Of a DNA stretch of 64,000 bases, positions 48,061-57,811 are shown piece after piece. Under the pieces are notes generated by a model, which worked only from the letters and a program-made list of their open reading frames with translations, had not been told where the DNA came from and did no database searches. Numbering within the stretch: the first letter of the stretch is position 1; every line of letters starts with the position of its first letter. The DNA is from Shewanella maritima (GTDB lineage Bacteria; Pseudomonadota; Gammaproteobacteria; Enterobacterales; Shewanellaceae): assembly GCF_004295345.1 (NCBI RefSeq), contig NZ_CP036200.1:4155501-4219500 (forward strand), in the 5' to 3' direction. The position numbers were made by a program, and so were the translations under genes.

Positions 48061-48144
48061 TACCGTTAATTTCTCAATTGGTGGATTCTTTGTTAATCAA
48101 TGCCCTAGCTGCGTCTTCTTGCTAATGATGCAGCTTGGGATGAC

Positions 48145-48741
48145 TCAGTCATAGTCGTGAATAACCTTGCGAATTTCAGTAATCAGTTTATTGGGAAATT
48201 GTCGGTAATCCAGGTAGGGCGTTAATAGTTGCCTGTTAACTGTTTTGCTTGGCAGTTTATCTGGTGAGTCAGCATCGGATTTTTCAATTTGTTTAGCTAA
48301 ATCGAGATTAAAATGTTGCTGAACTTGTTGCCCTGCAAAAATATGCCACACGGTTTGATTGTTGATGAGTGAATCAACTTTCACTTGTGGCTCTTGCTGT
48401 CGGTGTAGAGTTTTCTCTGGCTGCAATTCTTTGTCACAGCAGATAATCAAGGCACAGCTTTTACACTTAGTAATAGTTCCACTGCTAGAGAACAGGCTAT
48501 CTTTGATATCTCGCCACTGGCTTTCATCATGGGCGCATAGCTTCGCCGCTATGGTGAGGATTTTACGCCAATGGTTACCATTTAAAGCAATTAACTGTTG
48601 GCAAAATTTTGGGTTATCAGGCGCTATGGGTTTATTCTCAGCGCTTGATACTCCATCTTCATAGCTCGGCATGATAGGCACATTGGGCAGGTAAATGAGT
48701 ATTTCAGCATTGATATCACCAATTATCTGGTAATGGGGCAC
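48145..48741 (-). CDS. Conserved hypothetical protein
   Basis: 198 residues, soluble, no signal. The middle contains QLIALNGNHWRKILTIAAKL and SLFSSSGTITKCKSCALIICCDKEL, and the C-terminal part PYLDYRQFPNKLITEIRKVI. These segments look conserved-family-like (perhaps DUF6942), but I cannot assign a function. It is convergent with nadE and divergent from the hydrolase gene. Confidence 0.65.
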   Translation of the reverse strand: MPHYQIIGDINAEILIYLPNVPIMPSYEDGVSSAENKPIAPDNPKFCQQLIALNGNHWRKILTIAAKLCAHDESQWRDIKDSLFSSSGTITKCKSCALIICCDKELQPEKTLHRQQEPQVKVDSLINNQTVWHIFAGQQVQQHFNLDLAKQIEKSDADSPDKLPSKTVNRQLLTPYLDYRQFPNKLITEIRKVIHDYD

Positions 48742-48862
48742 AAGTAGCTATCCTTATAATATTAGTGATAAATAAGCGTTAACGGCGTGGTTATATTTCA
48801 TCGCTACAATCGGTAAACTGAAACAAAATCAGGTTACTTCACTCGCTATAGAAAGGAAACCC

Positions 48863-50311
48863 ATGCGCGCGATTGTTATTGGTTCAACTAAACATATTCT
48901 ATTTGCTTTGTGCTATGCCCTTATTGGCATTATTGTCGCAGGGTTGTTTGGGCTGGTGTGGGTGTTAAATAATCGTGCGGATTTGGACTTATGGCACAAG
49001 ACTGAGCTCACCCATCAATATCGCGGTCAAAAGGGCATTGAAACGCTTGATGATTATTTAGCGCTTGAAGATAAGCTGTTTGCAGAGGTCGACACCAAGA
49101 TTTACCAACGCTACTCGCCAACCGTCGCTTCCGCAATCAATCGTTTTGAAACTGACTCGCTTGCTGATCCAAGGCAATGGCAAGTTAATTGGAATCGCAC
49201 TTTTGTGTCGCGCAGTGAATCGGCACAATTTGGCGTGTTGTTTATTCACGGTATGTCTGACTCGCCATATTCGATGCGTCATCTGGCTGAAAATTTTATA
49301 GACCGTGCAGATGTGGTATCGCTGCGTTTACCTGGGCATGGCACCATTCCTAGCGCGTTAACCGACTTGCACTGGCAAGATATGGCTAAAGCGGTTGCTC
49401 TGGTGACCAAGGATCTAAAACAGCAGCTCAACGGTAAGCCGTTATATGTGGTGGGGTTTTCAACTGGCGCCGCGCTTGCGCTTAACCATGAGCTTGAAAA
49501 AATAGCTAAAGGTAAGCAGGGAAGTTATGAGCGTATGGTGTTTGTGTCACCCGCTATTGGCCTGCCTACCATTGCTGCAGGTGCTTATTGGCAGGCAAGG
49601 TTAGGTGAACTGCTAGGGCTAGAAAAGCTTGCCTGGAATAGCATCAAAATTGAGTACGATCCGTTTAAGTATTTGTCGTTTGCGGTTAATGCGGCCGATG
49701 TGGTTTATGGTGTGGCGCAGCGCAATCTTGAGTTAATTAGTCAGTTTAATCCTGAGCAACAACAAAAAATAGCGCCGATTTTAACCTTTCAATCAGCTGT
49801 CGATGCTACGGTTTCAACCAGCGCGATTCTTAATAATTTATACCGTTATTTACCAGTGGGTGAGCATCAAATCGTGATGTTTGATGTGAATCGAAACCTG
49901 GTGAATCGTAATTTAATGACCAATGAGCCGCTTGCTGAGCTAGCGACATTAGGTTTGGATATAAACAAGAATTTTGATGTAACGCTAGTGGAAAATATCT
50001 CAGTAAACTCAGCACAAGTGCAAGCGAGAACCGTTAGTCATGAGTTAAAGGGCGATCAGTTCAAAACACTTAACTACATTTGGCCACAAGATGTGTTTTC
50101 ACTCTCTCATGTAGCGCTGCCGTTTCCTGCAAATGACCCACTGTATGGCGTTGATGTTGCTGATGACTACCCGTTTATCCGCATTGGGCAGGCGATTTAC
50201 AGTGGTGAGCGCGGATTATTCAGTGTGCCGCCATCGGATATGCTGAGACAAAAATGGAACCCGTTTTATCCGTATGTGGTAGAGCGGATGCAAGGCTTTA
50301 TTGAGCATTAA
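48863..50311 (+). CDS. Membrane-anchored alpha/beta hydrolase
   Basis: 482 residues. An N-terminal uncleaved anchor (ILFALCYALIGIIVAGLFGLVWVL, i.e. a helix at about residues 12-36) precedes a serine hydrolase: VLFIHGMSDSPYSM is the oxyanion-hole strand, VVGFSTGAA the nucleophile elbow (Ser200), and GLPTIAAG the following loop. The catalytic Asp may be in FQSAVDATVSTSA, and the His in FSLSHVALPF near residue 415. Substrate unknown (an esterase or lysophospholipase-like role is possible). SD AAAGGAAA precedes the ATG. Confidence 0.75.
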   Translation: MRAIVIGSTKHILFALCYALIGIIVAGLFGLVWVLNNRADLDLWHKTELTHQYRGQKGIETLDDYLALEDKLFAEVDTKIYQRYSPTVASAINRFETDSLADPRQWQVNWNRTFVSRSESAQFGVLFIHGMSDSPYSMRHLAENFIDRADVVSLRLPGHGTIPSALTDLHWQDMAKAVALVTKDLKQQLNGKPLYVVGFSTGAALALNHELEKIAKGKQGSYERMVFVSPAIGLPTIAAGAYWQARLGELLGLEKLAWNSIKIEYDPFKYLSFAVNAADVVYGVAQRNLELISQFNPEQQQKIAPILTFQSAVDATVSTSAILNNLYRYLPVGEHQIVMFDVNRNLVNRNLMTNEPLAELATLGLDINKNFDVTLVENISVNSAQVQARTVSHELKGDQFKTLNYIWPQDVFSLSHVALPFPANDPLYGVDVADDYPFIRIGQAIYSGERGLFSVPPSDMLRQKWNPFYPYVVERMQGFIEH

Positions 50312-50361
50312 CCTTTGCTGCTGAGCAATAGTTTGTATTAGTGTAATAGCGTAAAAGTGGA

Positions 50362-52593
50362 CTATTCGGGTTGTTCTAGTTTCTGTTTTACTTCTTTTTC
50401 TTCAATTGGCGAATTCTCATCGAATAGGGTGGTGTCATCAATGATGTTAATAATCACCTTATTGCGACCTACATCTTTAGCCTGATAAAGGTTGTTATCC
50501 GCAATGCGGATCCAGTCGTCTAAGTCTTTCGAGTAGCTGGCATTGGCGGTAATCGCGCCAATACTGGCAGTCACGTTAAAGCGCTTACCGGTTTCATGCA
50601 TAACGATTTCATTGGCTTCAATGGCTTTGCGGAAGGTGTTGAGGTGTTGCTCAATTTTAAGCGCATTCGAGATAGGTAAGATAAGAATAAACTCTTCACC
50701 GCCATAGCGAGCAATAATGTCAGTATCACGTTTAAAGTGCGTTTTTAGCAGTTTAGCGACTTGTCTTAAGCACTCATCACCGGCCAGATGACCGTATGAG
50801 TCGTTAATGGTTTTAAAGAAATCTAAATCTAGCACTGCGACAGTAATGGCCTGTTCACTGCGCAAACAGAAATCCAATACATCATTAAATCGATTTTCGG
50901 CATAACGGCGGTTGTACAATCCAGTTAATGTGTCTTTATCAACTAGGTCTTTTAGTTTTTTGTTGGCGCTTTCTAGCTCTTTAGTGCGCTTACTGACAAT
51001 GCCTTCTAACGCCATTTGGTGTGACAGCAATTGCTGCTTACTGGCAGATAGTCTTTGGTACAGGTTGTAGACCTCGCGAGGAAATGACTCGTCAAGTTGT
51101 AAACTTTGCAACTGTTTAGCGTCCATTTTACTAAAGTGGTTGGCGACTAAATCAAGCGGACCATTAAGCAAGCGGCTAATCTTGGTTGATATCAGATAAG
51201 AGAAGAGCAGTGACACCAATAACATGATAAAACTGTTGAGCATTTGGCTTTCTGCTAACTTTAGTAGTGGCGAGAACTCCTCAACAACATATAGCGTCCA
51301 GCCGTTATTAAGTTGCTTTTTAGCGTAGAAATACTCAGGAGTAATGGATTCTATGTCATGAATATTGAGTAGGTCTAAACTGGTACGGTAAAACTTATTT
51401 CCTTGGTTGTATTGAAATTGAGTGATGGGTTTAAGGCCTAATTCATCGCTGGCATAGACTATTTGGTTTTGCTCATCAAGTAGGATGATTGATTGCTCGC
51501 GCGCTTCTTTAGCAATATCTTCTACTTTACTGATATGGTTCAAATCTAGCGAACCTTCAATGATACCAGTAGGTATCCCTTTATCGAATAGCGGGGCGCT
51601 GATGGCGATAATGGCCTCATTACCTAAGCCTCTGCCTAAGAAAACTGAAGAGATAAACAACTTACGGTTGTAAAAAGCCTCAATAAAATAGTCGCGATCT
51701 TTAATCGATATCTGCTGAATATCTCCCTTTATATTTAAAAACCGAGAACTAGGTGACGCGTTAATAACATGAGCATCTTGGTTAGCTATTAACATGGTAA
51801 TGAAGCCTGGATAAGATTGATGCAGGGTATTTAAATACTGCTGGCGCTGCTCTGTTGAGGATTGCATTAAGTTAAATTGCTTAGCAGCGTTGTCGATGAC
51901 TTGTTTATGGTTGTTCAAGTAGTTTTCAGTCGCAGAGCCAATGTAAGACGCATTACTTTCCAACTTGCTCTGCAGCAAATCTTGCTGGCGGCTTAAATAA
52001 AAGTAATTGAACACGATTGCCGAAATCAATAGTGAAACTGTCACCATCAGCGTCATAAAGTAGGTTAGCTGGGCGCTGAATTGGCGGCGTTTTTTGTCCT
52101 GAACTTTACCTTCGAAGTTCCATAATCTTGGGACAAACAGTATAAGCAGTGAAGCAATGCTGACGTAGATTAATCCATTAATACCTTGTTTCAGCACCGT
52201 GAAGGGGACGTGTTCACTTGGTATATCAAAAAACACTCGAGAGTATAGGTAAAAAATTGGTGAGCCGATGAACACCCAATAAATTGCGCTGCCATATAAC
52301 GAGTAAATGTCTCGCTTACGGCAATAACCTAAAAAAAGTGCTTCAAGACAAAAGATAACGTAGACGTGCGGGCTGTCCCAGGCTAAAAGCAACCCTGTAG
52401 CTGCAATCGTAGCGGTAATTAGTGCATACCAGGGGCCAAATAACACCGCTGAAATGACGTAAAAGGTATTGCCTAATACTAATTGTACGTTAGCAAAAAA
52501 TGGGATCGGGTAGCTGTTGATGGCGAATCCAAGTAAGCCAAAAACAATTGCAAACGTTAAATGTTGTTGGTTTATCTTCTTGCTTGTCAGCAA
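50362..52593 (-). CDS. Membrane diguanylate cyclase with Cache-type sensor
   Basis: 743 residues. About five N-terminal helices (residues 10-165) form a MASE-like membrane block, then a helix at ~183-203, a periplasmic Cache-like sensor (~205-440), a further helix (~447-467) and a HAMP-like linker with a short coiled coil (LEGIVSKRTKELESANKKL). The GGDEF domain follows, with the active-site ARYGGEEFILILP near residue 630 and the upstream segment DKDTLTGLYNRRYAE. GGEEF predicts active c-di-GMP synthesis. Its ligand is unknown. It is convergent with the hydrolase gene. Confidence 0.88.
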   Translation of the reverse strand: MLTSKKINQQHLTFAIVFGLLGFAINSYPIPFFANVQLVLGNTFYVISAVLFGPWYALITATIAATGLLLAWDSPHVYVIFCLEALFLGYCRKRDIYSLYGSAIYWVFIGSPIFYLYSRVFFDIPSEHVPFTVLKQGINGLIYVSIASLLILFVPRLWNFEGKVQDKKRRQFSAQLTYFMTLMVTVSLLISAIVFNYFYLSRQQDLLQSKLESNASYIGSATENYLNNHKQVIDNAAKQFNLMQSSTEQRQQYLNTLHQSYPGFITMLIANQDAHVINASPSSRFLNIKGDIQQISIKDRDYFIEAFYNRKLFISSVFLGRGLGNEAIIAISAPLFDKGIPTGIIEGSLDLNHISKVEDIAKEAREQSIILLDEQNQIVYASDELGLKPITQFQYNQGNKFYRTSLDLLNIHDIESITPEYFYAKKQLNNGWTLYVVEEFSPLLKLAESQMLNSFIMLLVSLLFSYLISTKISRLLNGPLDLVANHFSKMDAKQLQSLQLDESFPREVYNLYQRLSASKQQLLSHQMALEGIVSKRTKELESANKKLKDLVDKDTLTGLYNRRYAENRFNDVLDFCLRSEQAITVAVLDLDFFKTINDSYGHLAGDECLRQVAKLLKTHFKRDTDIIARYGGEEFILILPISNALKIEQHLNTFRKAIEANEIVMHETGKRFNVTASIGAITANASYSKDLDDWIRIADNNLYQAKDVGRNKVIINIIDDTTLFDENSPIEEKEVKQKLEQPE

Positions 52594-52976
52594 TTCACAG
52601 TCCTATTAAGCCGCTACAACTTTTGTGTCATCCTTTGTTAAAAAATTGTAACTGCTAGAGGCGCTTATCTCAAGTTAACTGCAAAATAAAGCTCAGATTA
52701 CAGTTATTAACATGCACAATGCTTTCCTTTACTTAGATTCCCCATCAACCAGAAGGCTTACTCCGTTTTCGCCCTGCGTACTGTTAGACCATAGTCTAGC
52801 ATGCTCGATCTGGACGAAATCGTTTTAGATTGGCTTAAGTTGTTGATTTAGCTGTTATTAATTGAGGGTTTTAATGGCGATTATAAGTTGAGCTTAGACT
52901 AAGGTCTTGATTGTCCCTCCCTTTAGACTTGCTAGATTTGCTAAGACTTTACAATAAATAGCACAAGGGAGTCGCT
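52594..52976. other. Intergenic region upstream of the symporter operon
   Basis: About 380 AT-rich bases with no ORF between the divergent diguanylate cyclase and DUF4212 genes. It probably carries both promoters; a weak TTGCTA...TACAAT pair lies at 52929-52955 with a short 15-bp spacer. No terminator or repeat seen. Confidence 0.4.
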
Positions 52977-53243
52977 ATGGCTTTTGAAAATAACGATAAG
53001 GCAGCAGGCTACTGGAAAGAGAACCTACGTCTCGTTCTTAGTTTGTTGGCAATATGGGCAGCAGTGTCTTTTGGATGCGGTATTTTATTGGTGGATGTGC
53101 TCAATGAAATTACCTTCATGGGATTCAAATTAGGCTTCTGGTTCGCGCAGCAAGGCGCAATGTATGTGTTCGTGGCATTGATTTTTGTCTATGTGGCAAA
53201 AGCTAATGCATTGGACAAAAAATACAACGTGCAAGAAGACTAA
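52977..53243 (+). CDS. DUF4212 small subunit of sodium/solute symporter
   Basis: 88 residues with two helices (LVLSLLAIWAAVSFGCGILLV and FWFAQQGAMYVFVALIFVYV); the WFAQQGAMYVFV motif is typical of DUF4212 (putative solute:sodium symporter small subunit). SD AAGGGAG precedes the ATG. The symporter gene follows after 12 bp, the usual pairing, so the two proteins likely form one transporter. Confidence 0.9.
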   Translation: MAFENNDKAAGYWKENLRLVLSLLAIWAAVSFGCGILLVDVLNEITFMGFKLGFWFAQQGAMYVFVALIFVYVAKANALDKKYNVQED

Positions 53244-53255
53244 GGAGATAGGGCA

Positions 53256-54974
53256 ATGGACGTTCAAACACTGACCTACCTAATTGTTGGCGCAACGTTT
53301 GCGCTGTACATAGGTATCGCGATTTGGTCTCGCGCAGGTTCTACTAAAGAGTTCTACGTTGCTGGTGGTGGGGTGCCTCCAGTGATGAACGGTATGGCAA
53401 CTGCCGCTGACTGGATGTCGGCCGCATCGTTTATTTCATTAGCAGGTATTGTGTCGTTTGTGGGTTATGACGGCTCGGTTTACCTTATGGGCTGGACTGG
53501 TGGCTATGTATTACTAGCACTGTGTATGGCGCCGTACTTACGTAAGTTTGGTAAGTTTACTGTGCCAGACTTTATTGGCGACCGTTACTACTCACAAGCG
53601 GCGCGTACGGTAGCGGTTGTGTGTGCCATCTTCATTTGTTTTACCTATATTGCAGGCCAAATGCGTGGTGTTGGCGTGGTATTCTCGCGCTTCCTAGAGG
53701 TTGAAGTTGAAACTGGCGTGTACATTGGTATGGCTGTGGTGTTCTTCTATGCGGTGCTCGGCGGCATGAAAGGTATTACCTATACTCAGGTTGCTCAATA
53801 CTGTGTGCTTATCTTTGCATTCATGGTGCCAGCGATTTTCATCTCAGTGATGATGACAGGTCACGTATTACCACAAATTGGCTTTGGTGCTGAATTGATT
53901 GATGCAGCCGGTAATGGTACTGGCACATACTTGCTCGATAAGCTCGATGGATTATCCTCCGAGCTAGGCTTCTCCCAATATACCGAAGGCTCTAAGGGCA
54001 TGATTGACGTGTTCTTTATTACTGGTGCTCTGATGTTTGGTACTGCGGGTCTGCCACATGTAATTGTACGTTTCTTCACTGTACCTAAAGTTAAAGATGC
54101 ACGTGTATCGGCTGGTTGGGCACTTGTGTTCATCGCGATTATGTACACTACGGTTCCTGCATTAGCGGCATTCTCTCGTGTAAACATGATTGAAACCATC
54201 AATGGCCCTGAATCAACAGGTGTTGCTTATGAAACTGCACCAGATTGGATTAAAAACTGGGAGAAAACAGGCCTAATTAAGTGGGACGATAAAAACAACG
54301 ACGGCAACATCTACTATTCGAACGGTGATGCCAATGAGATGAAGATTGACCGAGACATCATGGTACTGGCGACGCCTGAAATTGCAGATTTACCAGCATG
54401 GGTTATCGCGCTAGTTGCAGCTGGTGGTTTAGCTGCGGCGCTATCAACATCTGCCGGTCTGCTGTTAGTTATCTCTACCTCGGTGTCCCATGATTTACTT
54501 AAGAAGAGCTTTATGCCAGATATCTCCGATAAGCAAGAGTTGTTGTATGCTCGGATTGCGGCGGCGGCAGGTATTGTAATGGCCGGTTACTTCGGTATTA
54601 ATCCGCCAGGCTTTGTTGCCGCAGTGGTTGCAATTGCATTTGGTTTAGCTGCTGCGTCACTATTCCCAGCGATTGTAATGGGCATCTTCTCTCGCACTAT
54701 CAATAAAGAGGGCGCGATTGCAGGTATGGTTGTGGGTCTAACCTTTACCGCAGCGTACATTATCTACTTCAAGTTTGTGAATGTAGGTGCTAACAATGCA
54801 GATAACTGGTTCTTAGGTATTTCGCCTGAGGGTATCGGTATGTTGGGTATGTTCATCAACTTCGCTGTCGCATTTGCGGTGAGCAAAGTAACCGCAGCGG
54901 TACCTGATCATGTTGTTGAAATGGTTGAGTCTATTCGTTTCCCTAAAGGTGCAGGCGAAGCACACGACCACTAA
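53256..54974 (+). CDS. Sodium:solute symporter, ActP/VC2705-like (probable acetate transporter)
   Basis: 572 residues with ~13 transmembrane segments of the SSS (SLC5) family. The family signature region AADWMSAASFISLAGIVSF and the SSS motif GGLAAALSTSAGLLLVISTS are present. A hydrophilic insert (about residues 310-370, WDDKNNDGNIYYSNGD) is typical of the subfamily paired with DUF4212. Acetate is the likely substrate by relation to ActP and by co-occurrence with the cNMP-CBS-DUF294 regulator downstream, but this is inference. SD AAGGAGA precedes ATG. A terminator follows. Confidence 0.88.
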   Translation: MDVQTLTYLIVGATFALYIGIAIWSRAGSTKEFYVAGGGVPPVMNGMATAADWMSAASFISLAGIVSFVGYDGSVYLMGWTGGYVLLALCMAPYLRKFGKFTVPDFIGDRYYSQAARTVAVVCAIFICFTYIAGQMRGVGVVFSRFLEVEVETGVYIGMAVVFFYAVLGGMKGITYTQVAQYCVLIFAFMVPAIFISVMMTGHVLPQIGFGAELIDAAGNGTGTYLLDKLDGLSSELGFSQYTEGSKGMIDVFFITGALMFGTAGLPHVIVRFFTVPKVKDARVSAGWALVFIAIMYTTVPALAAFSRVNMIETINGPESTGVAYETAPDWIKNWEKTGLIKWDDKNNDGNIYYSNGDANEMKIDRDIMVLATPEIADLPAWVIALVAAGGLAAALSTSAGLLLVISTSVSHDLLKKSFMPDISDKQELLYARIAAAAGIVMAGYFGINPPGFVAAVVAIAFGLAAASLFPAIVMGIFSRTINKEGAIAGMVVGLTFTAAYIIYFKFVNVGANNADNWFLGISPEGIGMLGMFINFAVAFAVSKVTAAVPDHVVEMVESIRFPKGAGEAHDH

Positions 54975-55000
54975 AATTTGATGAAATTAGTTTGATTTTA

Positions 55001-55026
55001 AAAAGAGCTCTTCGGAGCTCTTTTTT
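55001..55026 (+). terminator. Rho-independent terminator of the symporter operon
   Basis: AAAAGAGCTC TTCG GAGCTCTTTT, a stable UUCG tetraloop hairpin with T6 tail. Confidence 0.92.
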
Positions 55027-55168
55027 GTTATTGCGTATAGGGTGCACCTCAAAGTTTCGTGAGTGCTAAAGCTTATAGGCTTTAGTCGAATAGCCTAGCC
55101 ATGCTGCGCCCTTATATAGTTGAATGATGGCAATTCATGACAATTCAACTTGGATATGGTCGTAAACG

Positions 55169-57016
55169 ATGGATGAAAGCGAAATCCTACCGATTGTTCA
55201 GTTCTTACAATCTCTAGTTCCCTTTGACGCTTTGACCGAGGCAGATTTGCGTCAGGCGAGCTTGTCACTCACTGTTGGCTATTATGGCAAAGCAAGTCGT
55301 TATGTGCCGTTAAAGCCTGATAATAAGCAGCTTTTTATTGTGAGAAGCGGCGCGTTTGAGGTAAGGGACGGCCAAGGCGAACTGATTGATAGGCTAGGCG
55401 AGGGCGACTATTTTGGTTTCCCTTCACTGCTTACGGGTGAAGAAGTCACTAACAAAGTAGCGATTTTAGAAGACAGTTTGGTGTATCACCTTTCTGAACA
55501 AACCTTTGATTTTTTGCGCGCAAATTACCGCAGTTTTGATCAGTTTTTCAATCGAGCATACGCCAGGCGCATGCGCCATCAAGGCAGGTTTACCGCAAAA
55601 GACCTCACTACAACAAGTAAAGTTAACGTACTGATGGCCAAATCACCTATAACGATTTCGGGCAATGAATCAGTGCAATCTGCGGCAAAGTTAATGCAGA
55701 GTCAAAGGGTAAGCTCGCTGTTAGTGGTCGATAATCAAAAGCTGGTGGGAATTTTAACCGATCGCGATCTACGAAATAGGGTATTGGCGCAGGGATTCGA
55801 TGGCAGTTTAAAGGTATTCCAGGCTATGACGCGAGAGCCAGTATCCCTTGGCCCCAATAGCTTAACTTTCGAGGCGATGCTTGCGCTGAGTGAGCACAAT
55901 ATTCATCACTTACCTATAGTTGATGCGGGTGTGCCGGTCGGCATGATCACCAGTAGTGATATATTACGCGCGCAGAGCTCACAGCCACTGCTGTTAATCA
56001 AAGAAATAGATAAGCAAGATAGCGTTGAATCATTGGTTCAGGTGAGTAAACAAATCCCGGTATTGCTGCAAAACTTAGTGAGCGCAGATGCACGAGCGGA
56101 AGAAATCGGCCGCGTGCTCACTTCTGTAACGGATGCGCTCACAAGGCGTTTAATTGACATCAATCAAACGCTTTTAGGCAAAGCGCCAATGCCATTTTGT
56201 TGGTTAGCCTTTGGCTCACAGGGCAGGCAAGATCAAGTGGCTTGCTCAGATCAAGATAACGGTTTATTGCTGGCTCATGAACCTGATGAATTTGCAGCAT
56301 CTTACTTTGAGCAATTATCTAAAGCCGTGTGCAAAGGGCTCAATGACTGTGGTTATGTGTTTTGCCCCGGCGACATTATGGCGCAGAACCCTAAGTGGCG
56401 TATGGGTTTAAGCCAGTGGCAGCAGTGTTTTAGTAAGTGGGTGAACAACCCTGATCCCAAAGCGCTAATGCATGCCAGTATTTTCTTTGATATGCGCGCA
56501 GTTTATGGGCCGCAATCTTTGTTTGATGAGCTGCAAATCAGTGTGCTAAATGCCACCAAAGACAATGACATCTTTTTGGCAGGCATGACCAATAATGCCC
56601 TTAACGAAAACCCGCCGCTCGGATTCTTTAGAAAGTTTGTTTTAGAGCGTGATGGCAGCGAGCTTAAGGGGATGGATTTAAAGCACAAAGGCAGCGCAAT
56701 TATCAATGATATTGCCAGAGTCTATGCGCTGAGTGCGGGGATTACGGAGGTGAATACCGCTAAGCGGATACGTTTGCTGATGGAGCAGAAAATCATTAAC
56801 CGTAAAGATGCGCTCAATCTTGCCGATGCTCATGAGTTTATCGCTCACATGCGCCTTTCGAACCAAGGTTACCAAGCGACTCACCAATTGCCGCTGAGTA
56901 ATTATCTTAAGCCGCAACATTTATCTTCGTTAATGCGTCACCAATTGCGTGATGCTTTTAAAGTGGTCCATGATGCTCAGGCCGGGTTGAAGCTTAAATT
57001 CACTCGGAGCTTTTAG
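55169..57016 (+). CDS. cNMP-binding/CBS/DUF294 putative nucleotidyltransferase regulator
   Basis: 615 residues. Domains in order: a cyclic-nucleotide-binding domain (~10-140), a CBS pair (~155-275; VSSLLVVDNQKLVGILTDRDLR, VPVGMITSSDIL), the DUF294 nucleotidyltransferase domain (PMPFCWLAFGSQGRQDQVACSDQDNG; split: WLAFGSQGRQD and SDQDNG) with G-S-x(n)-D-Q-D metal motif, and DUF294_C. Such proteins are encoded next to ActP-type symporters and are thought to sense nucleotides. Overlaps the exonuclease start by one base (TAGTG). Confidence 0.88.
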   Translation: MDESEILPIVQFLQSLVPFDALTEADLRQASLSLTVGYYGKASRYVPLKPDNKQLFIVRSGAFEVRDGQGELIDRLGEGDYFGFPSLLTGEEVTNKVAILEDSLVYHLSEQTFDFLRANYRSFDQFFNRAYARRMRHQGRFTAKDLTTTSKVNVLMAKSPITISGNESVQSAAKLMQSQRVSSLLVVDNQKLVGILTDRDLRNRVLAQGFDGSLKVFQAMTREPVSLGPNSLTFEAMLALSEHNIHHLPIVDAGVPVGMITSSDILRAQSSQPLLLIKEIDKQDSVESLVQVSKQIPVLLQNLVSADARAEEIGRVLTSVTDALTRRLIDINQTLLGKAPMPFCWLAFGSQGRQDQVACSDQDNGLLLAHEPDEFAASYFEQLSKAVCKGLNDCGYVFCPGDIMAQNPKWRMGLSQWQQCFSKWVNNPDPKALMHASIFFDMRAVYGPQSLFDELQISVLNATKDNDIFLAGMTNNALNENPPLGFFRKFVLERDGSELKGMDLKHKGSAIINDIARVYALSAGITEVNTAKRIRLLMEQKIINRKDALNLADAHEFIAHMRLSNQGYQATHQLPLSNYLKPQHLSSLMRHQLRDAFKVVHDAQAGLKLKFTRSF

Positions 57017-57711
57017 TGAGTATTACTAAGTGTGTCTGGTATCGCTTTTGGTTGAGCCGCTATGCAACCAAGATAGATATGAACGAGTTGAGTCAATATC
57101 AACTGGCAATGGCAGGTGGTTTTGGCGATACAGCTGCGCAGGCTGAGTTAGTTGCCATTGACCTTGAAATGACAGGGCTAGATCCGATAAATGATCAAAT
57201 CGTTAGCATTGGTTTAGTGCCGATTAAACAAGCTCAAATCCCTTTAGTTGGGGCGCGGCAAAAGTTTATTGAAATCAAAGGCAGTGTTGGCGACAGCGCT
57301 GCAGTGCATGGTGTAGTCGATGACACGCTAGCCTCTGCGCTTTCGTTAAATGAAGCTTTACTTTGGTTTATTGAGCAAACTCGCGGCAAAGTATTGGTAG
57401 CCCATCATGCTCAGTTAGATGTTCAGTTTCTACAGGCAAAAATATCGCAGCAGTTTGGGGTAAACCTTGCTTTTGTGGCTATTGATACCTTACAAATTGA
57501 GAAGCAACGCTGGCTTAAACAGCATGAAGTAATAAAAGAGGGTTGTTTACGTTTGGGTGCGAGTCGTGAGCGATATCAGCTCCCCGTTTACAGTGCTCAC
57601 GATGCTTTGGTTGATGCTTTGGCATGCGCCGAGCTGTTAATTGCTCAATTAAATGCAATGGGAGATAGCGAGACGACCAAGCTAGTGGAGCTGGCTCAGC
57701 TATATCGATAG
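57016..57711 (+). CDS. 3'-5' exonuclease, DnaQ/DEDD family
   Basis: 231 residues. ExoI motif VAIDLEMTGLD (catalytic Asp and Glu), ExoII around VLVAHHAQLDVQFL and ExoIII SAHDALVDALACAELL with the D of HDALVD; this is the DEDDh exonuclease set, as in PolC/DnaQ-like proteins. The GTG start overlaps the preceding stop (TAGTG), so it is translationally coupled to the DUF294 regulator, a recurring pairing in Shewanella/Vibrio symporter loci. The N-terminal ~40 residues are not conserved-looking; a start at an internal ATG (57079) is possible. Confidence 0.85.
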   Translation: MSITKCVWYRFWLSRYATKIDMNELSQYQLAMAGGFGDTAAQAELVAIDLEMTGLDPINDQIVSIGLVPIKQAQIPLVGARQKFIEIKGSVGDSAAVHGVVDDTLASALSLNEALLWFIEQTRGKVLVAHHAQLDVQFLQAKISQQFGVNLAFVAIDTLQIEKQRWLKQHEVIKEGCLRLGASRERYQLPVYSAHDALVDALACAELLIAQLNAMGDSETTKLVELAQLYR

Positions 57712-57753
57712 TTTGCTGTTACATTCTTCGCTGCATCGGTAGTTGGCACATAT

Positions 57754-57785
57754 AAAAACGCCCATAGTGTTGCTATGGGCGTTTT
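57754..57785. terminator. Bidirectional terminator
   Basis: AAAACGCCCATAG and CTATGGGCGTTTT form a 13-bp perfect stem between the exonuclease gene and the convergent ketoacyl synthase gene. Confidence 0.9.
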
Positions 57786-57811
57786 AGGCTTAAATTCAAT
57801 TTTTGCTATCG